The notes beneath the pieces are model-generated. The model ran no database searches and was not told where the DNA came from. It was given only the letters and a program-made list of their open reading frames with translations. Position numbers and translations under genes: made by a program. This document shows, piece after piece, positions 34,618 to 42,896 of a stretch of 50,964 nt of DNA. Every line of letters begins with the position of its first letter. Positions within the stretch are counted from its first letter, which is position 1. Source of the stretch: an uncultured Clostridium sp. (lineage in GTDB: Bacteria; Bacillota; Clostridia; Clostridiales; Clostridiaceae); assembly GCA_900543325.1 (NCBI GenBank), contig UQQU01000013.1:1-50964 (forward strand), read 5' to 3'.

Positions 34618-34650
34618 TTAGGAGTTAAACATTATGTTTGCTCCTTTTTA
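34618..34650 (+). terminator. Terminator of tRNA-Glu
   Basis: AGGAGTTAAAC pairs imperfectly with GTTTGCTCCT around ATTAT, followed by TTTTTA. Confidence 0.75.
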
Positions 34651-34662
34651 TTTAAAATAAAA

Positions 34663-34687
34663 TAAGCTATCCTTAAAGGATAGCTTA
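34663..34687 (-). terminator. Terminator of the YjiH-type gene
   Basis: TAAGCTATCC and GGATAGCTTA form a perfect stem. On the minus strand TTTTATTTTAAAT follows. Confidence 0.88.
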
Positions 34688-34693
34688 AATATT

Positions 34694-36073
34694 TTAATAA
34701 ATGAAATTTGCAATTAGAACTATAACTGGTAATGTTATTAATGTTCTTTCTATAAATATTATAATTAATTCTTTTATATTTACTGGAATTTTTGATCCAA
34801 GTAATACTCCACCAACTTCAGACATATATACAAGTTGAGTTACAGATACCGCAGCAACTATAAATCTTGTCATTTCACTAGTTATTGTTGTTGAAGCAAC
34901 AACTGAAGGTAATAGCATATCAGCAAAACCAACAACTAATGTTTGAGAAGCTTGAAGTGCTTCAGGTACTTGTAATAATTGTAGTATTGGAACAAATGGT
35001 AATCCTAAAATTTTAAATACTGGAGTATAAGTAGCTATTATAAGAGCTATTGTTGCCATACACATAACAATCGGAAGAACTCCAATCCACATATCTAAAA
35101 CATTTTTAGAACCATCAATAAAGAATTCTTTTACACTAGAATTTTTTCTTGCTTTTGTTATAGCCTGTTCATATCCCCATGATAAAGAAGTATATCCTTC
35201 AGGAATAGATTCATCTAATTTTTTAGTTTCACCATTATAATAAGTATTTTTCTTTTTTGATAATGGATAAATTCTTGGAACTATTATTGCTGCAACTATA
35301 CCAGCAAATGTAACAGTTAAATAGAATGGTACAAACATATTTCCAAGTCCTACAGTATTTATTACAACTAAACTAAATGTAATTGAAACTGCAGAGAATG
35401 TAGTACTTATAGTAGCAGCTTCTCTTTCAGTATAAAATCCATCTTCATATTGCTTGTTAGTTAACATTATACCTAAAGTACCATCACCTAACCAAGAAGT
35501 AATGCAATCGATTGATGAACGACCAGGTAATTTAAATAAAGGTCTCATTATTTTAGTTAATAAAGAACCAAAGAATTCTAGCAATCCGAAGTTAAGTAAT
35601 AGTGGTAAAAATAATCCTGCAAATAAAAATATAGAAAATAATACAGTTAAAAGATCATGCAATACAAATGAACCAGTATCTGCACTTATTATCATTTCAG
35701 GACCTATTTGAAATGCTGAAAGAACTCCAAATATTCCACCAAGAACTCTAGATGTTAACCATAAAGGTGTAGTACTAAAAAGTGAGTTTAATAATTTATT
35801 ATTAGTAATAAATTTAGGCTTAAATAATGTAGCTATTAAACTAAGTACTGCAGATATGGCTAATGTTCCAGTAATTATGTATACTAAATATTCACCAAGA
35901 AAATCCACTAACATTCCAGAAAAAATAGCTATTGGAATTGTTACATCACCTTCGTGTTTTATTGGAATCATAAATAATAGGATACCAATTATAGAAGGTA
36001 TTATAAATTTTAATTTATCTTTTAGGGTAACCTTATTATTATCATCAAATGGTTTTAAATTTGAAATCTCCAT
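34694..36073 (-). CDS. YjiH family membrane protein (nucleoside-recognition/gate domain)
   Basis: The 459-residue protein has ten or so hydrophobic segments and two gate-type halves. One segment holds DLLTVLFSIFLFAGLFLPLLLNFGL near residue 140-165. The other holds GFADMLLPSVVASTTITSEMTRFIVA towards the C-terminus, as in YjiH proteins. The substrate and role are not known. The start (MEISNLKPF) was chosen because AAAGGAG lies 5 bp before it on the minus strand. The earlier ATG is part of the same leader. It has its own terminator. Confidence 0.88.
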   Translation of the reverse strand: MEISNLKPFDDNNKVTLKDKLKFIIPSIIGILLFMIPIKHEGDVTIPIAIFSGMLVDFLGEYLVYIITGTLAISAVLSLIATLFKPKFITNNKLLNSLFSTTPLWLTSRVLGGIFGVLSAFQIGPEMIISADTGSFVLHDLLTVLFSIFLFAGLFLPLLLNFGLLEFFGSLLTKIMRPLFKLPGRSSIDCITSWLGDGTLGIMLTNKQYEDGFYTEREAATISTTFSAVSITFSLVVINTVGLGNMFVPFYLTVTFAGIVAAIIVPRIYPLSKKKNTYYNGETKKLDESIPEGYTSLSWGYEQAITKARKNSSVKEFFIDGSKNVLDMWIGVLPIVMCMATIALIIATYTPVFKILGLPFVPILQLLQVPEALQASQTLVVGFADMLLPSVVASTTITSEMTRFIVAAVSVTQLVYMSEVGGVLLGSKIPVNIKELIIIFIERTLITLPVIVLIANFIY

Positions 36074-36368
36074 TTTATCTCCTTTATATTTATTCATGTA
36101 ATTTTTTATAATTATTCACATATATTCATTTTAAATGTAAGAATATTAAAAATCAATAGTTTTTATGCATAAAAATCTAAAAAAACTTATAAATATTAAT
36201 TTTTATGCATAAATATTAAGATTTATAAGTTTTTTATTAAAAATTATAACTAGAAATCATTTTAAAAGGAATATAAGGGGATAAATGTAAAGGAAATTTT
36301 TATGGTAAATAGGAATAAAGATAATTATAATATATAAATAACAATTTAAGATTCAGGAGATGAGCAAA
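36074..36368. other. Divergent intergenic region between the YjiH-type gene and proB
   Basis: These 295 bp contain no gene. They hold two copies of TTTTTATGCATAAA (36160 and 36200), the first a perfect 16-bp palindrome. An AACTTATAAAT/ATTTATAAGTT inverted repeat spans about 36184-36231 and ends in TTTTTTATT. The promoters of both flanking genes must lie here. The repeats look like regulator sites; an ArgR-like box is one possibility. Confidence 0.5.
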
Positions 36369-37175
36369 GTGAATTATAGAGATCAAATAAGAAGATGTAG
36401 TAGAATAGTAGTTAAGGTAGGAACCTCTACTCTTACTTATGATAATGGAAATATAAATTTAACAAGAATCGAAAAATTAACAAGAGTGCTATCGGATTTA
36501 ATGAATTCAGGCAAAGAAGTTGTACTTGTTACATCTGGAGCAGTTGGTGTTGGAGTTAATAAGTTAAAATTAAAGGAAAAGCCAACAAGTATAAAAGAAA
36601 AGCAAGCGGTAGCTGCAGTAGGACAATGTGAGCTTATGCATATATACAGTAAGTTTTTTGGAGAATATAGTCATGTTGTTGGTCAAGTTTTATTAACAAG
36701 AGATGTTGTTGAGGACGATCATATAAGAGAAAATGTTGTTAATACATTTGAAACTTTATTAGAAAATGGAATAATACCAATAGTTAATGAAAATGATACT
36801 GTTGCTATAGATGAGATAGAAAATATAGTTAGATTTGGTGACAATGATAATTTATCTGCAATAGTTGCACAACTAGTATCAGCAGATTTATTAATTATAT
36901 TATCTGATATAGATGGATTCTATGATTCAGATCCAAGAAAGAATCCAGATTCTAAACTTATAAAAACGGTAGAGGAAATTACACCTGAATTAGAAGCATG
37001 TGCAGGTGGTGCAGGAAGTTCACTTGGGACAGGAGGAATGGCTACGAAATTAACTGCAGCAAAAAGGGCTATAAATGCAGGATGTAATATGATATTAGCA
37101 AATGGAGATAATCCAGGAATATTATTAGAAATTACTGAAGGAAAAGAAATTGGAACATTGTTCATAAGAAAATAG
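36369..37175 (+). CDS. proB: Glutamate 5-kinase, short form
   Basis: ProB phosphorylates glutamate in the first step of proline synthesis. The 268-residue protein contains only the amino-acid-kinase domain: VVKVGTSTLTY, VTSGAVGVGVNKL, PIVNENDTVAIDE, FGDNDNLSA and GTGGMATKLTAAK. The C-terminal PUA domain of the E. coli type is absent, as in many clostridia. The ribosome site CAGGAG touches the ATG at 36360, so the GTG at 36369 is the more likely start; both are in frame. proA follows after 23 bp. proC is not in this window. Confidence 0.95.
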   Translation: MNYRDQIRRCSRIVVKVGTSTLTYDNGNINLTRIEKLTRVLSDLMNSGKEVVLVTSGAVGVGVNKLKLKEKPTSIKEKQAVAAVGQCELMHIYSKFFGEYSHVVGQVLLTRDVVEDDHIRENVVNTFETLLENGIIPIVNENDTVAIDEIENIVRFGDNDNLSAIVAQLVSADLLIILSDIDGFYDSDPRKNPDSKLIKTVEEITPELEACAGGAGSSLGTGGMATKLTAAKRAINAGCNMILANGDNPGILLEITEGKEIGTLFIRK

Positions 37176-37198
37176 TTATAGAGAGGGGTTAAAGAAAA

Positions 37199-38443
37199 AT
37201 GAGTGAATTAATTATTAAAGGTAAAAAGTCTAAAGAAGTTTCTTTTACATTAGGAAATTTGAGTACAGGAGAAAAAAATAAAGGCTTAAATACAATGGCT
37301 GATTTTTTAGTTAATAATAAAGAAGAAATTATTAATGCCAATAAAATAGATTTGCAAGCAGCGGTAGAAAAGGGTATATCTAAATCTATGATTGATAGAT
37401 TATCTTTAAATGAAGAAAGAATAGAAGGTATGGCTAATGGACTAAGACAAGTGGCAGCACTTCAGGATCCTGTGGGAGAAGTTTTAGGAATGTGGACTAG
37501 ACCTAATGGATTACAAATAGGTCAAAAAAGAGTTCCTTTAGGTGTTATAGGAATAATATATGAAGCAAGACCAAACGTAACAAGTGATGCTGCAGGACTT
37601 TGTTTTAAGGCAGGGAATGCAGTTATATTAAGAGGTGGAAGTGAAGCTATTAATTCTAATAAAGCTATAGTTAATATTTTAAGAGCAGGCCTTAGATCTG
37701 TAAATCTTCCAGAGGATGCAATTCAATTAATAGAAGATACTAGTAGAGAAGTTGCAACTGAAATGATGAAATTAAAAGATTATATAGATGTCTTAATTCC
37801 AAGAGGTGGAGCAGGCCTTATTCAAGCAGTAGTAAAAAATGCAACAGTACCTGTAATTGAAACTGGAACAGGTAATTGTCATATATATGTTGATGAATAT
37901 GCAGATTTTGAAATGGCTAAAAATATAGTTTTAAATGCAAAGACTTCAAGACCATCAGTATGTAATGCAGCTGAAAAGCTACTAGTTCACGAAAAGATAG
38001 CTAAGGAATTTATGCCAATAATTTTAAATGCTTTAAAAGAGGAGGGAGTAGAAGTTAGAGGCGATGAATCTTCAATTGCTTATGACTCTTCAATAGTAAA
38101 GGCGAATGATGAAGAATGGTATAATGAATATTTAGATTATATAATTGGTGTTAAAGTAGTTAAGGATATAGATGAAGCTATTAACATTATTAATCATTTT
38201 GGTTCAGGACATTCTGAAGCTATAATTACTAAGGATTATGCAAACTCACAAAAATTCTTACAAAAAGTAGACGCAGCAGCTGTTTATGTAAATGCATCAA
38301 CTAGATTTACTGATGGTGAAGAGTTTGGATTTGGAGCAGAAATAGGTATTAGTACTCAAAAACTTCATGCAAGAGGACCTATGGGGCTTAAAGAACTTAC
38401 GACTATTAAATATATTATTTATGGTAATGGTCAAATTAGATAA
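37199..38443 (+). CDS. proA: Gamma-glutamyl phosphate reductase
   Basis: ProA reduces gamma-glutamyl phosphate to glutamate semialdehyde with NADPH. The 414 residues are standard. The aldehyde-dehydrogenase-like core shows PLGVIGIIYEARPNVTSDAA, ILRGGSEA and PRGGAGLIQ. The catalytic cysteine is Cys255 in SRPSVCNAAE, followed by EFGFGAEIGISTQKLHARGPMGL in two parts. GAGAGGGG precedes the ATG. It forms an operon with proB; ProA and ProB are thought to act as a complex because the intermediate is unstable. Confidence 0.97.
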   Translation: MSELIIKGKKSKEVSFTLGNLSTGEKNKGLNTMADFLVNNKEEIINANKIDLQAAVEKGISKSMIDRLSLNEERIEGMANGLRQVAALQDPVGEVLGMWTRPNGLQIGQKRVPLGVIGIIYEARPNVTSDAAGLCFKAGNAVILRGGSEAINSNKAIVNILRAGLRSVNLPEDAIQLIEDTSREVATEMMKLKDYIDVLIPRGGAGLIQAVVKNATVPVIETGTGNCHIYVDEYADFEMAKNIVLNAKTSRPSVCNAAEKLLVHEKIAKEFMPIILNALKEEGVEVRGDESSIAYDSSIVKANDEEWYNEYLDYIIGVKVVKDIDEAINIINHFGSGHSEAIITKDYANSQKFLQKVDAAAVYVNASTRFTDGEEFGFGAEIGISTQKLHARGPMGLKELTTIKYIIYGNGQIR

Positions 38444-38560
38444 TTGAGAAATTAAAGGTCTTCGGCATAATTAAAAAATTAAGGTGTGGAAGACACAGTT
38501 AAAAATTAAGATTTTATTTGTATAATTTCAATTTTTATTAGCTACACAGGGGGAATTAAT

Positions 38561-39007
38561 GTGAAGTTTGAAATAAAGAAATTTAATGAATTAACTGTTG
38601 ATGATATGTATGAAATTGCAAAATCAAGGTTTGAAGTTTTTGTTTGTGAACAAGAAATTACTGAAGAGCAAGACTTTGATGATAAGGATAAAGTATGCCA
38701 TCATGTAATGTTAAAAGAAAATGGAAGAGTAGTTGCTTACAGTAGAATTGTGCCTAAGGGAGTTGGATATGAAAATATTTCAATAGGTAGAGTTTTAGTG
38801 CTTAATAGCCATAGAAGAAAAGGTATAGCACAAAAAATGATGAAAGCAGCTTTAGAATATATTAAAAATAATTTAGACGAAAATATAGTGGTACTATCTG
38901 CACAAGAGTATGTAAAAGAAATGTATTCAAGTGTAGGATTCAAAGTTATATCTGATGTTTATGATGAAGTGAACATTCCGCATGTCAAAATGAAAATAGA
39001 ATTATAA
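38561..39007 (+). CDS. ElaA-like GNAT acetyltransferase
   Basis: The 148-residue protein matches the ElaA branch of GNAT enzymes. It has a conserved start ARSRFEVFVCEQ-like segment (here KSRFEVFVCEQEI) and DFDDKDKVCHHV. The acetyl-CoA loop is HRRKGIAQKMMKAA, followed by motif B LSAQEYVKEMYSSVGF. The acceptor is unknown. It starts with GTG at 38561; the overlapping ATG at 38559 runs straight into TGA. AGGGGGAATTAAT is the ribosome site. The gap before it carries a possible GGTCTTC/GAAGACAC pairing but no clear terminator for proA. Confidence 0.9.
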   Translation: MKFEIKKFNELTVDDMYEIAKSRFEVFVCEQEITEEQDFDDKDKVCHHVMLKENGRVVAYSRIVPKGVGYENISIGRVLVLNSHRRKGIAQKMMKAALEYIKNNLDENIVVLSAQEYVKEMYSSVGFKVISDVYDEVNIPHVKMKIEL

Positions 39008-39077
39008 AAAATAATGTACAAATACAATAGTCAATACATAGCATATAGTAGTAGAAATAGTCGAGAAGGAATAATAT

Positions 39078-39674
39078 ATGGCTTATGTATTGATTTTTTG
39101 TTTAATAATAGTACTAATTATTCTTAAGATTTTAGTAGTAATGGATAGGTATGGACAAAAGTATATTTTAGACATGAAAGACCTTCCGATAAATTGTGAT
39201 ACAGTAATTGTTTTAGGCGCGGGAGTAAGACCTGACGGAAGTCCTTGTGATATATTAGCAGATAGGCTTGATACTGGAGCCAGGGTATATGTAAGAAGAA
39301 TAAGTAAAACAATTTTATTAACTGGGGATAATAGTGGAGAAAGTTATAACGAACTTAAGGTTATGAAAAAATGGATTATGGATAATTACACCAGTAAAAA
39401 TATTAGAGAAGAGGACTTACTTATTGATAATTGTGGATTTTGTACATTTGATAGTATTTATAGAGCAAAAACTATATTTAATATAGAAAGTGCAATAATA
39501 TCAACCAATAGATATCATTTACCAAGAGCTATATATATTGCAAGAAAATTAGGAATTGATGCTTATGGTATTGCTTCTGATATGAGGGAATATGATAGGA
39601 TGAAAAAATATAAAAGAAGAGAATTATTAGCACAAATTAAAGATTTCTTTTTATGCCTTATAAAGATACATTAG
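39078..39674 (+). CDS. DUF218/YdcF-SanA-like membrane-anchored protein
   Basis: The 198-residue protein has one N-terminal membrane segment (about 2-22) and a DUF218 domain. Signature segments are CDTVIVLGAGVRPDGSPCDI, LADRLDTGARVY, ILLTGDN, TFDSIYRAK and STNRYHLPRAIYIARKLG. SanA-type relatives affect the cell envelope and vancomycin sensitivity; the reaction is unknown. The ATG follows GAAGGAATAAT. A strong hairpin overlaps its end (39655-39697). Confidence 0.9.
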   Translation: MAYVLIFCLIIVLIILKILVVMDRYGQKYILDMKDLPINCDTVIVLGAGVRPDGSPCDILADRLDTGARVYVRRISKTILLTGDNSGESYNELKVMKKWIMDNYTSKNIREEDLLIDNCGFCTFDSIYRAKTIFNIESAIISTNRYHLPRAIYIARKLGIDAYGIASDMREYDRMKKYKRRELLAQIKDFFLCLIKIH

Positions 39675-39697
39675 TATGTAGCTTTATAAGGCTATTT
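39655..39697 (+). terminator. Terminator overlapping the end of the DUF218 gene
   Basis: GCCTTATAAAG and CTTTATAAGGC are exact complements separated by 16 nt that include the stop codon. TATTTTTA follows. Confidence 0.85.
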
Positions 39698-39806
39698 TTA
39701 GATTTGATTAACTTAATTACTTTTGACATTATTAAATAAAATATATAATTTTATTTTACAAATATTTTATAATAAAAATATATAATATAGAGAGCAGGGG
39801 AAGGTT

Positions 39807-40583
39807 ATGAGTAATATAAGATATACGTTAGTAACAGGTGCATCTACAGGAATAGGTTATGAATTATCAAAGTTATTTGCAAAAGATAAACATAATTTAA
39901 TTTTAGTTTCTAGAAATAAAAATAAATTACAATCTGTAAAGAATGAATTGCTAAAATATAATATAGATATAAAAATATTAGCACTAGATTTAGAAAGTAG
40001 TGAAGATATTCAAAGTTTATTTAATTACATAGAAATAAACAAATTAGCTGTAAATATTTTAATCAATAATGCTGGTATAGGCACCTTTGGAGACTTTAAT
40101 GATATTGAATGGAGTAAGGAAGAAGCGTTAATAGATATAAATATAAAAGCATTAACACAACTAACAAAATATTTTTTACCTAAAATAATAGATTATAAAA
40201 ATGGAGGAGTTTTAAATGTTGCATCCACTGCAGCTTTTTGTTCGGGACCAAGAATGGCTGCATATTATGCATCAAAAGCTTATGTTCTTAACTTAACAGA
40301 AGCTATATATGAAGAATATAAAGGTAACGGGATAAATATATCATGTCTTTGTCCAGGTCCAGTTAAGACTAGCTTCCAAGGTAAGGCTGGTATTAAGAAA
40401 AGTGAATCTGCTAAGAAGTATTTAATGGATGCAGAAGAGGTAGCTAAAGTTTGTTATAAAGATTTTAATAAAGGAAAGCTTATTATAATTCCAGGAATGA
40501 AGAATAAATTATTAGTTATGGGAAACAAGCTTTTACCTAGAAGTATTTCAAGAAAGATAATATTAAAGACTAATAGAAAATAA
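39807..40583 (+). CDS. Short-chain dehydrogenase/reductase
   Basis: The 258-residue protein is a classical SDR: cofactor loop TGASTGIG at 10-17, NNAG at 87-90, catalytic Ser140 and the Tyr153-x-x-x-Lys157 pair in YYASK. The segment PGPVKTSF follows, as in the DltE/YqjQ-like group. The Arg after the second strand (VSRNK) suggests NADP(H). The substrate is unknown. AGGGGAAGG precedes the ATG. The HAD gene follows after 11 bp, which suggests an operon. The C-terminus is basic and hydrophobic and may touch the membrane. Confidence 0.93.
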   Translation: MSNIRYTLVTGASTGIGYELSKLFAKDKHNLILVSRNKNKLQSVKNELLKYNIDIKILALDLESSEDIQSLFNYIEINKLAVNILINNAGIGTFGDFNDIEWSKEEALIDINIKALTQLTKYFLPKIIDYKNGGVLNVASTAAFCSGPRMAAYYASKAYVLNLTEAIYEEYKGNGINISCLCPGPVKTSFQGKAGIKKSESAKKYLMDAEEVAKVCYKDFNKGKLIIIPGMKNKLLVMGNKLLPRSISRKIILKTNRK

Positions 40584-40594
40584 AGGAGAAAAAG

Positions 40595-41398
40595 ATGGGG
40601 ATTTTTGATGGATATTTATTAGTTTCAGATATGGATGGAACACTTTTAAATAGTAAAGGAAAATTATCAGAAGAAAATAAAAGAGCTATAGAATATTTTG
40701 TAGATAACGGAGGACAATTTACTTTAGCTACTGGACGTATGTTGCCTTCTATAAAGAGACATATTCATAAAGTAAAGGTTACACTTCCTGTAATTATGTA
40801 TAATGGAACGAAAGTTTATGATTTTAATAATGATGAAGTAATTTGGGAAAGGTTTTTAGAAGAAGAGCGAAAAGAAATAGTTAAAGTAGTTAAAGAAGTT
40901 AGTCCAAATGTGGGAATAGAAATATATAGTGATGAAATAGTATATATTTATCAATCTTGTAAAAGGACAGAAAGATTTAACAAACTAGGCTATGACGTAA
41001 TTTATGATCTTGATGATAGTATCTGGAATAAAAAATGGACTAAGGTCTTGATTGTAGGAGAAAAGGAAGAGCTAGACTTTGTTGAAAAATATTTAAGAGA
41101 AACTTATGGTGATAATGATATTGTACGAAGTTCAAATGTATATTTAGAAATTATACCAAGAGAAGTTTCAAAAGGACAAGCATTAAAGGAATTAATAAAA
41201 CATAAGAGACTTGAAGAGTTAAAGATAATTACGGTTGGAGATAATATGAATGATGTTGAACTTTTAGAAGAAGCTGATTATGGATTTTGTATAGAGAATG
41301 GTAGCGAAGAACTAAGAAATAAATCAAAGTATATAGCACCGAGTAATGATGATAATCCTATTGAATTTATAATAAAATGGATACAAGAATTAAAATAA
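40595..41398 (+). CDS. Cof-type HAD phosphatase
   Basis: The 267-residue protein has the HAD motifs in order: DMDGTLLNS with the nucleophile Asp12 and Asp14, the Thr of ATGRM, Lys in SKGQALKEL, and GDNMNDVELLEEA. The C2B-type cap domain (about 85-185) places it in the Cof group, whose members dephosphorylate sugar phosphates or flavin and thiamin cofactors. The exact substrate is unknown. AAAGGAG precedes the ATG. It is co-directional with the SDR gene, and the car leader follows. Confidence 0.93.
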   Translation: MGIFDGYLLVSDMDGTLLNSKGKLSEENKRAIEYFVDNGGQFTLATGRMLPSIKRHIHKVKVTLPVIMYNGTKVYDFNNDEVIWERFLEEERKEIVKVVKEVSPNVGIEIYSDEIVYIYQSCKRTERFNKLGYDVIYDLDDSIWNKKWTKVLIVGEKEELDFVEKYLRETYGDNDIVRSSNVYLEIIPREVSKGQALKELIKHKRLEELKIITVGDNMNDVELLEEADYGFCIENGSEELRNKSKYIAPSNDDNPIEFIIKWIQELK

Positions 41399-41483
41399 TT
41401 GTAGAATAAAAAGCTATATCAGGGACATTAAGGAATTTAATTAGCTAATTATTGAAATAGTTACGAATAAAACCATTTTATTC

Positions 41484-41512
41484 TTGACATTAATTAGTGT
41501 GCCATATAGAAT
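41484..41512 (+). promoter_or_regulatory. Promoter of the carAB leader
   Basis: TTGACA (41484-41489) and TAGAAT (41507-41512) are separated by 17 bp. The start of transcription is expected near 41519, giving a leader of about 315 nt. Confidence 0.88.
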
Positions 41513-41595
41513 ATATACAAAGATATAGAATAATTTAATTAGTTAAAAAGTACACTTTAAATTGGTCCAGAGAGGCCAGAAAGGAGTATGTAGGT

Positions 41596-41697
41596 ATGTT
41601 ATACGTAAATAGCAATAGTTACATCGATTTATCAAAGAAATTTTCTAAAGTTAATTTTAAATATTATAAGGATAGTATGGAGAGATTACATAGTTAA
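41596..41697 (+). CDS. Possible 33-residue leader peptide of carAB
   Basis: An ATG at 41596 lies 9 bp after AAGGAG (41581-41586) and opens 33 codons (start MLYVNSNSYIDLSKKF). The end of the frame runs through the 5' arm of the carAB terminator, and the stop codon lies in its loop. Ribosomes translating it would disturb the terminator. A start-stop pair ATGTAG (41588-41593) sits just before it. The peptide matches no family known to me and may be a chance frame. Confidence 0.4.
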   Translation: MLYVNSNSYIDLSKKFSKVNFKYYKDSMERLHS

Positions 41698-41722
41698 ATG
41701 TCTCCTTACTATCCTTTTCTGT
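41668..41722 (+). terminator. Conditional terminator of the carAB leader
   Basis: AAGGATAGTATGGAGA pairs with TCTCCTTACTATCCTT with one mismatch, followed by TTCTGTTATTTT. It lies about 110 bp before carA. Confidence 0.92.
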
Positions 41723-41833
41723 TATTTTCACTAATATATGGTGAATTTAATAGGTAAACTATATTTAAAGTTAAAGAGCTTTTAGAAAGTGTATTTTTAG
41801 CTGTTATATACATAAATTGCAGGAGGGCTAGGA

Positions 41834-42883
41834 ATGAAAGCAAGGCTTATATTAGAAAATGGTATGACTTTTGAAGGTAAGGCATTTGGATATTTAAAAG
41901 ATAGCGTGGGAGAAGTTGTATTTACAACGGGAATGACAGGTTATCAAGAGGTATTAACAGATCCATCATACTATGGACAAATTGTAACTATGACATATCC
42001 GTTAATAGGAAACTACGGAATAAATTTAGAGGATAATGAATCAGGAGCACCAAAGGTAAGAGGCTTCATAGTAAGAGAAAAATGTAGCTTCCCAAATAAC
42101 TTTAGATGTGAAATTGGATTAGAAGATTATTTAAAACAAAATAAAATAGTTGGATTAGAAGGAATAGATACAAGAGCTTTAACTAAAGTTTTAAGAAATA
42201 ATGGAACTATGAAAGGAATTATTTCATTAGAACATGAAAGCTTAGAAGAAGTAGAAGAAAAGATTAAAGCTTTTTCAAATAAAGAAGCAGTTAGTATAGT
42301 TTCAACAAAGGAATCTTACACAATTGAGGGAACTGGCAAACATGTTGCAATAATGGATTTTGGAATAAAATCTAATATAATAAGAAATTTCAAAAAGAGA
42401 AATTGTAAAATAACAGTATTCCCAATGACAGCTACTGCAGAAGAAGTATTATCAGTAAATCCTGATTTAGTATTTTTATCAAATGGCCCTGGGGACCCAG
42501 AGGATTTAGGAAATGTAATAGAAAATGTTAAAAAGATTGTTGGAGTTAAACCTATAGTTGGTATTTGTTTAGGACATCAATTATTAGCATTAACTTTAGG
42601 TGGAAAAACTACTAAGTTAAAGTTTGGACACAGAGGATGTAATCATCCAGTAAAAGATTTAGAAAGAAATAGAGTTCATATTACTTCTCAAAATCATGGA
42701 TATGTAGTTGATGAATTACCAGAAGGAGTTGTAGCAACTCATGTAAATATCAATGACGGAACAATAGAAGGTATGAAACACACTACTTTACCAATATACT
42801 CAGTTCAATTCCATCCAGAGGCTGCAGCAGGTCCAAAGGATAGTGAATATATATTTGACAGATTTATGGAATATGCACTATAG
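41834..42883 (+). CDS. carA: Carbamoyl-phosphate synthase small subunit
   Basis: CarA splits glutamine and sends ammonia to CarB for carbamoyl phosphate, a precursor of pyrimidines and arginine. The 349-residue protein has the N-terminal CPSase domain (LENGMTFEGKAFG, TGMTGYQEVLTDPSY). A class I glutaminase follows, with the nucleophile Cys in GICLGHQLL and the His-Glu pair in QFHPEAAAGP. GGAGGG precedes the ATG. carB follows after 13 bp. The PyrR leader indicates that this pair is controlled by pyrimidine supply. Confidence 0.97.
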   Translation: MKARLILENGMTFEGKAFGYLKDSVGEVVFTTGMTGYQEVLTDPSYYGQIVTMTYPLIGNYGINLEDNESGAPKVRGFIVREKCSFPNNFRCEIGLEDYLKQNKIVGLEGIDTRALTKVLRNNGTMKGIISLEHESLEEVEEKIKAFSNKEAVSIVSTKESYTIEGTGKHVAIMDFGIKSNIIRNFKKRNCKITVFPMTATAEEVLSVNPDLVFLSNGPGDPEDLGNVIENVKKIVGVKPIVGICLGHQLLALTLGGKTTKLKFGHRGCNHPVKDLERNRVHITSQNHGYVVDELPEGVVATHVNINDGTIEGMKHTTLPIYSVQFHPEAAAGPKDSEYIFDRFMEYAL

Positions 42884-42896
42884 GAGGGTTTAAAAA

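Larger units (their letters stand above)
41550..41722 (+). promoter_or_regulatory. PyrR-type attenuator upstream of carAB
   Basis: GGTCCAGAGAGGCC at 41564-41577 matches the PyrR binding loop consensus (UCCAGAGAGGYU) and folds as a short hairpin with the AGAGA loop. A strong terminator follows at 41668. In the known mechanism, PyrR with UMP holds the binding hairpin and permits termination. I could not identify the antiterminator strand with confidence. Confidence 0.88.
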
